A DNA stretch of 64,000 bases from Actinomadura madurae (GCF_900115095.1 NZ_FOVH01000011.1:173524-237523); one strand, 5' to 3'; counted from the stretch's first letter, positions 15,694 to 24,226 are shown. The notes: generated by a model from the letters alone, not told the origin. Program-made: numbers and translations.

Positions 15694-16750
15694 GGGCGAA
15701 CCACCAGTCCCCGTCCACATCACCCTCCAGTCGATAGGCGGCCCCGATCTCGTGGGGACCGGGTCCGAGGCGCGCCTGCACGCGCACGCCGTTGGCGAGG
15801 TCGACCTGCCCGTAGTCCCGGCCCCCGAAGGACGTCCAGGAGTAGAGGGACCCTTCGCGAGGGAGGTCGACGGGTTCCAGCTCGCGCTGGCCGCCGTCCA
15901 CGGAGAGCGCGCGCTCCGGGAAGTAGAACTCGCCGGTGAGGGGATCCAGGCTGCCGCGCAGCCTGCCCTCGCCAGACGCGGCGGGAGCGGGGTCGGGGGC
16001 CAGGATGAAGGTGTTGCGATACCTGGCCCTGAGCCCGGAGGCGTCGGACATCTCGGCGATCAGGTCGACGAAGCGCAGCTCTCCGGCCGAGCCGGTCCGG
16101 ACGCGCTCGTTCGCGATGTACTCGCGCACGCCGAAGACCTCGCCGACGCGGAGCGGGCCGTCGACGAACTCGATCGACGTCTCGCCCATCAGCGTCCGTG
16201 CCCTCGCGAAGCCGACCCGGGCGATCGGATCCGGTTCGGGCAGCCAGAAGCTCAGCACCGTGGGGTACGTCGGCGGGACCGGGGACCCGGTCTCCACCGG
16301 CCGCGGCCAGCGCACGCTCGCCGCGAACTCCCGCGCGGCACCCAGCTCGACGGGGAATTCGATGCGCTGCTCATCGACCCCTTCGCCGGTGGTCGCGGGT
16401 TCGCACGGCACCTCGATCCGGACGGTGGCGGAGAGCTTCCCCTCGACGGCCAACTCCGCCTCGTACCCGGTGTCCGTCTTCCGGACGTCGGCCGTGAGCG
16501 GCACGCCCAGCGGGACGATGCGCTGGAACCGCAGCCGCACCGCGAACGGGCCCGACTCCGGCAGGACGGAGCCCTGCGCCACCGCGTGCGAGATCAGCCA
16601 GCCGCCGTGCAGCGCCCCCATGGCGAACAGCCCGTCGTACCCCGACGCGCGGTTGAACTCGGGGTCGTAGTGGATGGGGTTGCGATCACCGCTCGCGCCC
16701 GAATAGCGGACGATGTCGGGCAGGCCGATCGTCCCGAGCGAGGCGGTCAC
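15686..16750 (-). CDS. Three-domain MaoC hydratase - FAS1-like dehydratase - DUF35 fusion
   Basis: 354 residues from a GTG overlapping the upstream SDR stop (GTGA). Residues 1-105 are a MaoC hot-dog domain with the hydratase-2 motif YSGASGDRNPIHYDPEF near 15-31. Residues about 145-245 are a second hot-dog domain of the MaoC-N/FAS1-dehydratase type (ending RARYRNTFILAPDP). Residues about 260-354 are an OB-fold DUF35 domain starting LTGEFYFPERAL, without a Zn ribbon. In mycobacteria ChsH1 (MaoC) and ChsH2 (MaoC plus DUF35) are separate proteins; here they appear joined. The DUF35 part would dock the thiolase-fold aldolase encoded next, channelling the hydrated CoA ester. Confidence 0.82.
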   Translation of the reverse strand: MTASLGTIGLPDIVRYSGASGDRNPIHYDPEFNRASGYDGLFAMGALHGGWLISHAVAQGSVLPESGPFAVRLRFQRIVPLGVPLTADVRKTDTGYEAELAVEGKLSATVRIEVPCEPATTGEGVDEQRIEFPVELGAAREFAASVRWPRPVETGSPVPPTYPTVLSFWLPEPDPIARVGFARARTLMGETSIEFVDGPLRVGEVFGVREYIANERVRTGSAGELRFVDLIAEMSDASGLRARYRNTFILAPDPAPAASGEGRLRGSLDPLTGEFYFPERALSVDGGQRELEPVDLPREGSLYSWTSFGGRDYGQVDLANGVRVQARLGPGPHEIGAAYRLEGDVDGDWWFARA

Positions 16751-17667
16751 GCCGGGGCGCCCAGCGGGAAGAGGCCGCCCGCCGCCTCGTCCAGGAGCTC
16801 CGGCGTCCACCTGCGGTCGCCCGCCTTGATCTTCGACGTGGCCGTCCACGGCTGAACCAGGGTGATCTCGTCCCCCTCGACCGTGTAGACGGTCCCGGAC
16901 GGAAGGGGGCACGACGGGTCGGCGAGCCACGCGACGAACGGGGCCACGTTGCCGGGGTCGAAGAAGTCGAATCCCGTCTCCGGCTTGGCGACGGCGTCGA
17001 CGGCCGCGGGCGAGCTCTCGGTCAACCGGGTGCGGGCGCTCGGCCCGATCGCGTACGAGCGCACCTTCAGGCGCTCGTGGAGTTCGAGGTGGCACTCGTA
17101 GGCGAAGGTCGCGATGCCCGACTTCGCCGCCGCGTAGTTCGCCTGCCCCACGCTGCCGAACAGGCCGGAGATGCTGGTGGTGTGGATCAGCACGGAGTCG
17201 CGGTCCACGGCCGACGGATCGGCCTTGGCGCGTGCGCGCCAGTGTCCCGCCACGGCGCGGGTCGGGCAGAAGTGGCCGCGCAGGTGCACCCGGATCACGT
17301 CGTCCCATTCCTCGGCCGACATGTTCACCAGCATCCGGTCGCGCAGGATTCCCGCGTTGTTGACCAGGATGTCCACCCCACCGAAGGTGCTCAGCGCGGT
17401 CTCCAAGAGCTGGTGGGCGCCGTCCCAGTCGGCCACGTCCGACGCGTCGGCGACCGCCTCCCCGCCGGAGGCCAGGATCTCCCGCACCACCTCTTCGGCG
17501 GGCGTCTCGTTCCCGGCCTCGCCCCGCCCTCCTTCTCCATGGAGGCCGCCGCCGAGGTCGTTGACGACGACCCTGGCCCCTTCCCGCGCGAGTTCGAGGG
17601 CGTACTCGCGGCCGAGGCCGCGACCCGCCCCCGTCACGATCGCGACCCTGCCTTGCAGCTGTTGCAT
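16747..17667 (-). CDS. SDR of the multifunctional-enzyme-2 / hydroxyacyl-CoA dehydrogenase type
   Basis: 306 residues: cofactor motif TGAGRGLGREYALELAREGA (about 12-31), VVVNDLGGG with the acidic NAD-selecting residue, NNAGILRDRMLVNMSAEEWD (signature of 17beta-HSD4/MFE-2 dehydrogenases) near 105-125, catalytic Tyr in NYAAAKSG near 175. A 50-residue C-terminal extension follows the SDR core. It likely oxidises a 3-hydroxyacyl-CoA or ring hydroxyl. It lies 82 bp downstream of the dioxygenase gene and overlaps the MaoC fusion gene, inside the seven-gene operon. A relative with the same NNAGILRDR signature occurs at 47245. Confidence 0.88.
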   Translation of the reverse strand: MQQLQGRVAIVTGAGRGLGREYALELAREGARVVVNDLGGGLHGEGGRGEAGNETPAEEVVREILASGGEAVADASDVADWDGAHQLLETALSTFGGVDILVNNAGILRDRMLVNMSAEEWDDVIRVHLRGHFCPTRAVAGHWRARAKADPSAVDRDSVLIHTTSISGLFGSVGQANYAAAKSGIATFAYECHLELHERLKVRSYAIGPSARTRLTESSPAAVDAVAKPETGFDFFDPGNVAPFVAWLADPSCPLPSGTVYTVEGDEITLVQPWTATSKIKAGDRRWTPELLDEAAGGLFPLGAPA

Positions 17668-17749
17668 CTGTGCTCCCTGTTCGCAGCGTTGTCGGTTGGG
17701 AGGCCCCGCGTCCCGGGGGTCTCGATCCGGCGGTCTCGGTCCGGCGGTC

Positions 17750-18958
17750 TCAGTCCGCCCGGTCGAGCCAGGAGGTGAGGTACACGCCGTCGTCCGACTC
17801 CAGCGCCCCCTCGCCGAGCAGCAGCGGGCGGAAGGTGTCGATCATGACGGCGGTCTCGTCGACCTCCTCGACCCCGATCGACGCCTCGTAGGCACCCGGC
17901 TGGGGGCCGTGGGAATGGCCCGACGTGTGGAGGGTGACCGAGCCGTTGCGCACGCCGGATCCGCCGCGCGCCTCGTACCGTCCGGCCACGTAGAACATCA
18001 CTTCGTCGCTGTCCACGTTGGCGTGGTAGTAGGGCGCCGTCACGGCGCCCTCGCGGTAGCCGACCCTGCGCGGCACGAAGTTGCAGACGACGAAGGCGCG
18101 GCCCTCGAAGACCTGGTGCGCGGGCGGGGGTTCGATCACCCGGCCGTTGATCGGCTCGAAGTCCCGCAGGTTGAAGGCGTAGGGGTACAGGCCGCCGGCC
18201 CAGCCCACCGCGTCGAGCGGGTGACGCGGTGAGGTGTGGACGCTGCCGCCGATGCCGCCGGCGCCGCGGTGCTTGATGTAGATGTCGACCTCGGCGTCGG
18301 GGTCCTCGCCCACGTCTTCGGCCAGCAGGCGTGCGCGGGGGACCCGGAGGTCCCTCTCGCAGTACGGCGCGCTCTCCAGGAACTGGCCGAACTTCGACAG
18401 GTACCGGGCCGGCGGGGTGATGTGCGAGGTCGCCTCGATGCAGAAGGCGCGGACGGGTCCGGCGTCCGGTGGGACCACCCACCGGTGGGTCGTCGCCCGG
18501 GGCACGACCAGGTAGTCGCCCGGACCGGCGTCCAGGGAACCGAACACCGACTCCAGCCGGGCCGTCCCGTCCTCGATGAACACGCATTCGTCGCCGAGCG
18601 CGTTCCGGTAGAACGGGGAGGTCTCGCCGGCCACGACGTAGGAGATCCGCACGTCGTCGTTGCCGAGCACGAGCCGCCGGTGCCGGACGACGTCCCGCCC
18701 GGCGCCGCCCGGGAACAGGGCGTGCAGGTCGAAGTGCCGCGGGATCAGCGGCCGGTTCTCGCGCAGCGCGGTCCCGGTCAGGTCCCAGGTCGCCGAGCGG
18801 GCGATCGCGGACGGGATGTTCCGGCGGTAGAGCAGCGACGAGGTCGACGAGAAGCCCTCCTCGCCGATCATCTCCTCGTACAGCAGGCGCCCGTCGTCGC
18901 CCCGGTAGGCGACGTGCCGTTTGCGCGGAACATCACCGACGGACATGTAGTAGGTCAT
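17750..18958 (-). CDS. Homogentisate 1,2-dioxygenase-family protein
   Basis: 402 residues beginning MTYYMSVGDVPRKRHVAYRG, a recognisable start for actinobacterial HmgA-like cupins. Other family segments are YEEMIGEEGFSSTSSLLYRR, GDYLVVPRATTHRWVVPPD, NFVPRRVGYREGAVTAPYYH, then ANVDSDEVMFYVAGRYEARG and LHTSGHSHGPQPGAYEASIG. The His in PYYH and the Glu in DSDE resemble the Fe(II) ligands of human enzyme (His335/Glu341), but the spacing is one residue longer, and the last HGP is HGPQ rather than HGPD. I expect Fe(II)/O2 ring cleavage of a hydroquinone-type acid, with homogentisate itself uncertain. No maleylacetoacetate isomerase or FAH is nearby. ATGA overlap with the upstream SDR gene. Confidence 0.8.
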   Translation of the reverse strand: MTYYMSVGDVPRKRHVAYRGDDGRLLYEEMIGEEGFSSTSSLLYRRNIPSAIARSATWDLTGTALRENRPLIPRHFDLHALFPGGAGRDVVRHRRLVLGNDDVRISYVVAGETSPFYRNALGDECVFIEDGTARLESVFGSLDAGPGDYLVVPRATTHRWVVPPDAGPVRAFCIEATSHITPPARYLSKFGQFLESAPYCERDLRVPRARLLAEDVGEDPDAEVDIYIKHRGAGGIGGSVHTSPRHPLDAVGWAGGLYPYAFNLRDFEPINGRVIEPPPAHQVFEGRAFVVCNFVPRRVGYREGAVTAPYYHANVDSDEVMFYVAGRYEARGGSGVRNGSVTLHTSGHSHGPQPGAYEASIGVEEVDETAVMIDTFRPLLLGEGALESDDGVYLTSWLDRAD

Positions 18959-19818
18959 CGGGGCTCCTCCGCCTCGCCGGGGATCGTCGGGTTCGGGTTC
19001 CGCCGGGGGAGCAGCCGGTTGCCCGCATCGACGATCAGGTCGGTGCCGGTGATGTCGCGGGCGGCGTCCGAGCAGAGCCACAGGACGGCGGCCGTGACCG
19101 AGGCGGGGTCGAGGTGGCCCCGTCCGGCGAGGGCGGTCGTCGCGTAGGCGGCGCGCTGGAAGTCCTCGCGCGAGGCTCCGGGCCGCACGCGGTCGTAGAC
19201 GTCCTGGAAGTGGATCATCGGCGTGTTCACCAGGCCGGGGCTCACCGAGTTGACCCGCACGCCGTACCCGCCCAGTTCCAGCGCGAAGATCTTCGCCAGC
19301 TGCACCAGGGCGGCCTTGGACGAGGCGTAGTGGGCGTAGCCGGACGTCGGCACGGTGGCCGAGGTCGAGCCGATGAGGACGACGCTGCCGCCGCGCTGCT
19401 CCATGAGGGCCGGGGCCATGGCCTTCATCAGGCGCCAGGTGCCGTGGACGTTGACGTCGTACGTCGCCGTCCACCGCTCCTCCGTGATCTCCCAGAACGG
19501 CCCGGTGCTCCAGATGCCCTGGTTGAGCACCGCGACGTCGATGGACCCGAACTCCTTCAGCACGGCGTCCACGGCGGCGCCGACCTGCTCGCCGTCCCGC
19601 ACGTCGCAGTGCACGCGCAGGACGGGAGCGCCGGCGACCTCGACCAGGCGGGCCGTCTCGTCGAGGTCGCCGGCCGTACTGGGCTTGTACTGCAGGGGGG
19701 AGACGGGGGCGGCCACGTCGAGCAGGGCGACCTGCATCCCGCGTTCGGCGAAGGCCAGCGCGTGGCTGCGTCCCTGGCCGCGTGCGGCCCCGGTGACCAG
19801 CGCGGTCGGTCGGCTCAT
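18955..19818 (-). CDS. SDR oxidoreductase of the mycofactocin-dependent type
   Basis: 287 residues: TGAARGQGRSHALAFAERG cofactor motif near 9-27, then LDVAAP followed by an insertion ending DLDETARLVEVAG (about 52-64). That insertion after strand 2 is the hallmark of SDRs that keep NAD non-exchangeable and reoxidise it with mycofactocin (TIGR03971-like). Catalytic Tyr in YAHYASSKAA near 165. No mycofactocin biosynthesis genes are in this window, so the partner would be elsewhere. It is the first gene of the minus-strand catabolic operon, 25 bp downstream of the paired operator at 19844-19875. Confidence 0.82.
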   Translation of the reverse strand: MSRPTALVTGAARGQGRSHALAFAERGMQVALLDVAAPVSPLQYKPSTAGDLDETARLVEVAGAPVLRVHCDVRDGEQVGAAVDAVLKEFGSIDVAVLNQGIWSTGPFWEITEERWTATYDVNVHGTWRLMKAMAPALMEQRGGSVVLIGSTSATVPTSGYAHYASSKAALVQLAKIFALELGGYGVRVNSVSPGLVNTPMIHFQDVYDRVRPGASREDFQRAAYATTALAGRGHLDPASVTAAVLWLCSDAARDITGTDLIVDAGNRLLPRRNPNPTIPGEAEEPR

Positions 19819-19843
19819 CCGGCTCCTTCCCGAGCAGTATCAT

Positions 19844-19875
19844 CCGAAGAACGGAGATTTAGCTCCGTTAATCGG
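19844..19875 (-). promoter_or_regulatory. Paired operator of the seven-gene catabolic operon
   Basis: CCGAAGAACGG (19844-19854) and CCGTTAATCGG (19865-19875), both complete, have centres 21 bp apart. The start-proximal box ends 25 bp before the ATG at 19818. This is one of the two places where both boxes are intact, the other being the liv operon. Confidence 0.7.
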
Positions 19876-19978
19876 TTGCAGATCTACCATCGGCCGCAAC
19901 CCGGCCGGCTGTCAACACCCGGCCCGACCGGACGGCCGGCGGGGGTTGACACCCGCGGCCGGCCCCGCCCATGCTGAC

Positions 19979-20010
19979 CTCATATTCGGATACTACGCTC
20001 CGAAAAACGG
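19979..20010 (+). promoter_or_regulatory. Paired operator upstream of the alpha/beta hydrolase operon
   Basis: CCGAAAAACGG (20000-20010) with a distal CTCATATTCGG (19979-19989), centres 21 bp apart. The proximal box ends 17 bp before the GTG at 20028. The distal box keeps only its CGG half. Confidence 0.65.
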
Positions 20011-20027
20011 AGTTTCAGGGGGTGGCG

Positions 20028-21179
20028 GTGCCGGCGGAACGGGAACTGCTGGCCGTTCCGATGTCCGGTACGGCCTCGGCCAACGAGGTGTACTCGGGCG
20101 TCGCCCGGCTGGCCGGGACGCTCTGGTGCGTCCGGCACCGCGCCGTCCCCGGCCGCCGGTCGGGCACCGCGGTCGTCGTCCTGCACCCGTCCTCGAACTT
20201 CATGGGGCACTACGCGCTCGCGGCGATCGCGGAGTCGGGGCACGACGCCGTGGGCATGTCGACCCGCTACATCGGCAACGACACCGCGCTGCTGCTGGAG
20301 AACTGCGCGGTGGACGTCGGCGCCGTCGTCCGCCGTCTCCGGGACGAGGGCTACGAGAGGATCGTGCTCTTCGGCAACTCGGGCGGCGGCGCCCTCGCCG
20401 CGATGTACCAGAACCAGGCCGAGCGGCCCACGATCACCGCGTCGCCGTGCGGGGGCGGGCCCGACCTCACCCGGGCCGACCTGCCTCCGGCCGACCTGCT
20501 CGTCCTGGCGATGGCGCACCCCGGCCGCTCGCAGCTGCTCACCGAGACGCTCGACCCGGCCGTCCACGACGAGCGCGCGCCCTTCGACCGCGACCCCGAT
20601 CTCGACATGTTCGACGACCGTCACGGACCGCCGTACGACGCCGCATGGCTGGCGCGCTACCGCTTGGAGCAGCGCCGGCGCAACGATCGGATCACCGCCT
20701 GGGCGGAGGCGCGGCTGGCCGAGCTCGCCGACCGCGGAGTGCACGACCTGCCCTTCGCCGTCCACGGCGTCTGCGCCGACCCCCGCCACCTGGACCTCGC
20801 ACTCGACCCCAACGACCGCGTCCCGGGCACCCTCTGGGGCGACCCCTGGAACGCGAACTTCCAGCCCGCGACGCTCGGGCACTTCACCACGGTGCGCGCC
20901 TGGCTCTCCCAGTGGTCGCGCCTGCGCAGCAACGGCCACGGCCCCGACCTGCTGGCCACCGTGCGCGCGCCCGTCCTCGTCGTCTACGGGACCGCCGACC
21001 AGAGCTGCTTCCCCTCCCATGCCCGGGAGCTGCACGACGCCGTCGCGCACGACGACAAGAAGCTCGTCCCCATCGCCGGGGGACGCCACTACCTGCACGG
21101 CCAGCCGGAGCAGATCGGCCGGCTGGTCACCGCGCTGGACGACTGGATCGACGCCCATCCCCGGACTTCGGAGGCATGA
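20028..21179 (+). CDS. Alpha/beta-fold hydrolase
   Basis: 383 residues from a GTG at 20028, which has AGGGGG six bases upstream; another GTG at 20022 is possible and earlier codons fall in the operator. The nucleophile elbow is FGNSGGGALAA (Ser about residue 118). A candidate acid is in VVYGTADQSCFPSH and a candidate His in AGGRHYLHGQPEQ near the C-terminus. A long mid-section rich in Asp/Arg may form a lid. It is the first gene of a plus-strand operon with a SnoaL-like protein and an acyl-CoA ligase. It may hydrolyse an ester, lactone or C-C bond of the imported substrate before CoA activation; the exact reaction is unknown. Confidence 0.8.
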   Translation: MPAERELLAVPMSGTASANEVYSGVARLAGTLWCVRHRAVPGRRSGTAVVVLHPSSNFMGHYALAAIAESGHDAVGMSTRYIGNDTALLLENCAVDVGAVVRRLRDEGYERIVLFGNSGGGALAAMYQNQAERPTITASPCGGGPDLTRADLPPADLLVLAMAHPGRSQLLTETLDPAVHDERAPFDRDPDLDMFDDRHGPPYDAAWLARYRLEQRRRNDRITAWAEARLAELADRGVHDLPFAVHGVCADPRHLDLALDPNDRVPGTLWGDPWNANFQPATLGHFTTVRAWLSQWSRLRSNGHGPDLLATVRAPVLVVYGTADQSCFPSHARELHDAVAHDDKKLVPIAGGRHYLHGQPEQIGRLVTALDDWIDAHPRTSEA

Positions 21180-21180
21180 C

Positions 21181-21762
21181 ATGACCAGCCAGGCCGAGCA
21201 GTACACCACCGAGGCGCTCCAGGCCCGTGCGGAGATCACCGACCGCTTCCACCTCTACGCCCACTGCGTCGACCGGCGCCGGTGGGACCTCCTTGACCAG
21301 GTCTTCCACCCCGACGCGACCTGGTGGGTGTCGTCCATCGGCACCGACAACCACTGGCGGGACGCGATGGAGAGCAGCCGGGAGCTCTTCGCGGTCGCCC
21401 TGGACGCGACGCATCACCAGGTCGGCAACATCCTGATCTCCCTCGACGGCGCCGCGGCCGACACCGAGGCGCTGATCACGGCCTACCACCGGGTCCGGGC
21501 CGACGCGCCGCTCGGCGGCATGTTCGGCGGCACCGGAAGCCCCTACGATCTGTTCGCCGGCGGGCGCTACCTGGACCGCTGGGAGCTTCGCGACGGCGCC
21601 TGGAAGATCGCGCGGCGCCGGGTGGCCTCCGAATGGCGGCACCTCCAGCCCGCGTCCGACGGCATCCTCGCCTCGGTCCCCCTCCAAGCGCGGGGGAAGT
21701 ACAACGACACCGACCTGTCCACGCCCACCATCGAGCGTTTTCGCGCCGCCCGGTCAGGGTGA
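21181..21762 (+). CDS. SnoaL-like / NTF2-fold protein
   Basis: 193 residues from the ATG at 21181, one base after the hydrolase stop, so probably coupled. N-terminal AEITDRFHLYAHCVDRRRWD and LLDQVFHPDATWWVSSIG, then ATHHQVGNILISLDGAAADT and ELRDGAWKIARRRVASEWRH, match the SnoaL_4 pattern and resemble the protein at 11806. Two conserved-looking His (THH) and Asp residues could be catalytic. It is the third SnoaL-like member of the regulon, so it may act as isomerase or dehydratase on pathway intermediates (inference). Confidence 0.78.
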   Translation: MTSQAEQYTTEALQARAEITDRFHLYAHCVDRRRWDLLDQVFHPDATWWVSSIGTDNHWRDAMESSRELFAVALDATHHQVGNILISLDGAAADTEALITAYHRVRADAPLGGMFGGTGSPYDLFAGGRYLDRWELRDGAWKIARRRVASEWRHLQPASDGILASVPLQARGKYNDTDLSTPTIERFRAARSG

Positions 21763-21831
21763 CGCCGGGCGCGCCCTGTCCATACCCGACTGCCCACACC
21801 CGACCGTCCGCACCCGACTGGAAGGACGACC

Positions 21832-23409
21832 ATGTCGCGGCCCCGGCTCACCGCCAGCCTCGCCTACTGGAGCTCCCGCACGCCCGATTCCGTCGCCCTG
21901 GAATGCGAGGGGACGACGCTGACCTGGCGCGGGCTCGCCGACTCGGTCGAGGCGGTCGCGCACCAGCTGCGCGACGGCGGGCTGGCGGCCGGCGACCGGA
22001 TCGGGTACCTGTGCGAGAACGGCGCGGGCGTCATCCAGACCATCCTCGCCGCGGCGGCCCTGGACGCGATCGTCGTCCCCCTCAACGTGCGGCTCACCAC
22101 GCCCGAGCTGAGCTGGATCGTCGAGGACGCCGGGCTGTCGGCGCTGCTGACCGACCAGGCGTTCGCCGACCGGTCCGAGGAACTCGCCCAGCGGCACGAC
22201 CTGCGGGTCTACTGGCGGGAGGAGGCGGCCCCGGACTGGGCCGCGCCGCTGACCCGGGAAGGCACGGACTCGCGTGAGCTGCTGTCCCGGGTCACCTCCA
22301 CCGAAGACCTCCCGGTGTTCATCTGCTACACCTCGGGCACGACCGGCCGGCCCAAGGGAGCGGTGCTGACCCACGGCAACGCCATCGCCGCGGCGACCTC
22401 GTTCTCGATCACCGAGACCATGACCCGGTTCGACACCTGCCTGCTGGTCCTGCCGCTGGCCTTCACCGGCAGCATCATGGCGACGTGGGCGCCGACGTAC
22501 TACAGCGGTGCGCGCTTCGTCATGCACCGCCGCTTCGACGCGTCCCGCACGCTGGCCGAGCTGGAGCACGGCGGCGTGACGGTCTTCCCGGCGGTGCCGG
22601 TGGTGTTCGAGCAGCTGGCGGCACTGGACCGGTTCGACGGCGCCGACCTGTCCACGGTGCGGGTGGCCAAGGCCGGCGGGGCGCCGCCGTCCGCCGCGAC
22701 CCTGCGCAGGTACGAGGACCGCGGGATCCCCATCGGCCAGGGCTATGGCATGACCGAGAGCTCCGGGGTCGGCACCTCGCTTCCCCAGGAGGACTTCGAG
22801 CGCAAGGCCGGCTCGGCGGGGGTGGTGAACTTCGGGACCGACCTGTCGATCCGGGACGCCGAGGGCGCTCCGCTCCCGCCCGGCGAGGTCGGGGAGATCT
22901 GCCTGCGCGGCCCCAGCATCATGTCGGGTTACTGGGGCGACCCGGACGCGACCGCCGAGACGCTCGCCGGCGGATGGCTGCACACCGGCGACCTCGGGCT
23001 GCTCGACGGCGACGGCTACCTGACGATCATGGGCCGGGAGAAGGACATGGTCCTGTCGGGCGGTCTCAACGTGTATCCGAGCGAGATCGAGCGCGTCCTG
23101 CTGCTGGACGAGCGGGTGCGCGAGGCGGCGGTCGTCGCCGTGCCCGACGACCGGTGGGGAGAGGTCCCGGCCGCGATCGTCGTCACCGACGACGCCGGGC
23201 TCGGCCCCGATCCGCTGCTGGCCCTGTGCCGGGACGAGCTGGCCGACTACAAGATCCCGAAGTACTTCTCCTTCACGACCGATCCCCTGCCGCGCACGAT
23301 GTCCGGAAAGGTGGCCAAGGCGGACCTGCGCGACCGGGCCGCGAAGCTCGCCGGGCTCCCGCCGTCCGGGCCGGAGGGAGCGGCGGACCGTGCGGCCGGG
23401 CAGGGCTGA
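21832..23409 (+). CDS. Class I adenylate-forming acyl-CoA ligase
   Basis: 525 residues with all ANL motifs: YTSGTTGRPKGAVLTHGN near 164-181 (P-loop A3), GQGYGMTESSG near 302-312 (A5), WLHTGDLG near 383 (A7), GREKDMVLSGGLNVYPSEIE near 400-419 (A8) and the catalytic Lys of A10 in PRTMSGKVAKADL near 485-497. It forms acyl-AMP then acyl-CoA in the cytoplasm. It is the third gene of the hydrolase operon, 69 bp after the SnoaL-like gene. It should supply the CoA ester used by the acyl-CoA dehydrogenases encoded on the opposite strand. Substrate class not readable. Confidence 0.92.
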   Translation: MSRPRLTASLAYWSSRTPDSVALECEGTTLTWRGLADSVEAVAHQLRDGGLAAGDRIGYLCENGAGVIQTILAAAALDAIVVPLNVRLTTPELSWIVEDAGLSALLTDQAFADRSEELAQRHDLRVYWREEAAPDWAAPLTREGTDSRELLSRVTSTEDLPVFICYTSGTTGRPKGAVLTHGNAIAAATSFSITETMTRFDTCLLVLPLAFTGSIMATWAPTYYSGARFVMHRRFDASRTLAELEHGGVTVFPAVPVVFEQLAALDRFDGADLSTVRVAKAGGAPPSAATLRRYEDRGIPIGQGYGMTESSGVGTSLPQEDFERKAGSAGVVNFGTDLSIRDAEGAPLPPGEVGEICLRGPSIMSGYWGDPDATAETLAGGWLHTGDLGLLDGDGYLTIMGREKDMVLSGGLNVYPSEIERVLLLDERVREAAVVAVPDDRWGEVPAAIVVTDDAGLGPDPLLALCRDELADYKIPKYFSFTTDPLPRTMSGKVAKADLRDRAAKLAGLPPSGPEGAADRAAGQG

Positions 23410-23422
23410 GCCGAGGCGGCCG

Positions 23423-24133
23423 TCACGCCTCCGCGGAGGTCAGCTGCGTGCTGATCGCCTCGGCGGCGGCCACCACCTGGTCGGTCGCCTTGCTGACGGC
23501 CGCCATCCGGTCCTTGTCCGTGGGCGTGTAGACGGCCACGCTCGCGGCGACACCGTCGATCGAGCTGATCGGGGCCGCGAGCGCCCACAGCCCGCTCTGG
23601 TTCTCCTCGTTACCCGAGGTGTAGCCCCGCCTGCGGATCCGCGCCAGCTCAGAAGCCAGGGCCCGGTCGTCCCCGACGAGGTGATGCAGCTCGTCCTCGT
23701 CGCCGAAGGCCGCCATCACCTTCCCGGACCCGGTCGCGAGGATGTGGTGCCGCAGCCCCGGCGGGTAGCTGACCTGGACGATGTGGTCCCGGCTGACGAT
23801 CCGGTGAACGGAGAGGGACTCCCAGCGGTCGCGGACCACCAGCACGACGGTCTCGCGCAGGCTGTCGACGAGCGTCGCCATGTGGGAGTGCGCGGCGTCC
23901 CGGACGGCCCACTCCACGTGCTGCGCCAGCGCGAAGAGCTTGGGCCCGAGGCGGTAGACGCCCGCGGTCCGGCGGATGAAGCCGCGCACCTCCAGGGTGC
24001 TGAGCAGCCGGTACGCCACCGTCCGCGAGAGGCCGAGGTCGCGCGCCACCTCGGCGATGGTCGTGCCGCCGCGGTCGCCGAGGTACTCCAAGATGTTCAG
24101 CGCCCCGTCCGTCGTCTTGGAGACTTCAGGCAT
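23423..24133 (-). CDS. IclR-family transcriptional regulator
   Basis: 236 residues. The N-terminal winged HTH is GALNILEYLGDRGGTTIAEV followed by ARDLGLSRTVAYRLLSTLEV (about 8-47). The C-terminal IclR effector domain runs from about 85 (SHMATLVDSLRETVVLVVRD) to 232 with GSGKVMAAFGD and SGLWALAAPISSIDG. IclR proteins act as dimers or tetramers and bind paired palindromic sites. It is the only regulator gene in the 4.4-25 kb catabolic region, so it is the best candidate for the 21-bp-spaced operators. It converges on the ligase gene and diverges from the MDR gene. Confidence 0.9.
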   Translation of the reverse strand: MPEVSKTTDGALNILEYLGDRGGTTIAEVARDLGLSRTVAYRLLSTLEVRGFIRRTAGVYRLGPKLFALAQHVEWAVRDAAHSHMATLVDSLRETVVLVVRDRWESLSVHRIVSRDHIVQVSYPPGLRHHILATGSGKVMAAFGDEDELHHLVGDDRALASELARIRRRGYTSGNEENQSGLWALAAPISSIDGVAASVAVYTPTDKDRMAAVSKATDQVVAAAEAISTQLTSAEA

Positions 24134-24226
24134 CCGGCCGTCCTCACCCGTGCGTGTCCGACATTCGTAGGTCGCCCCGGCTCCCGGCCCACGTCGCGTC
24201 CGGCCGATGCCTCGGGGAACAGCACA

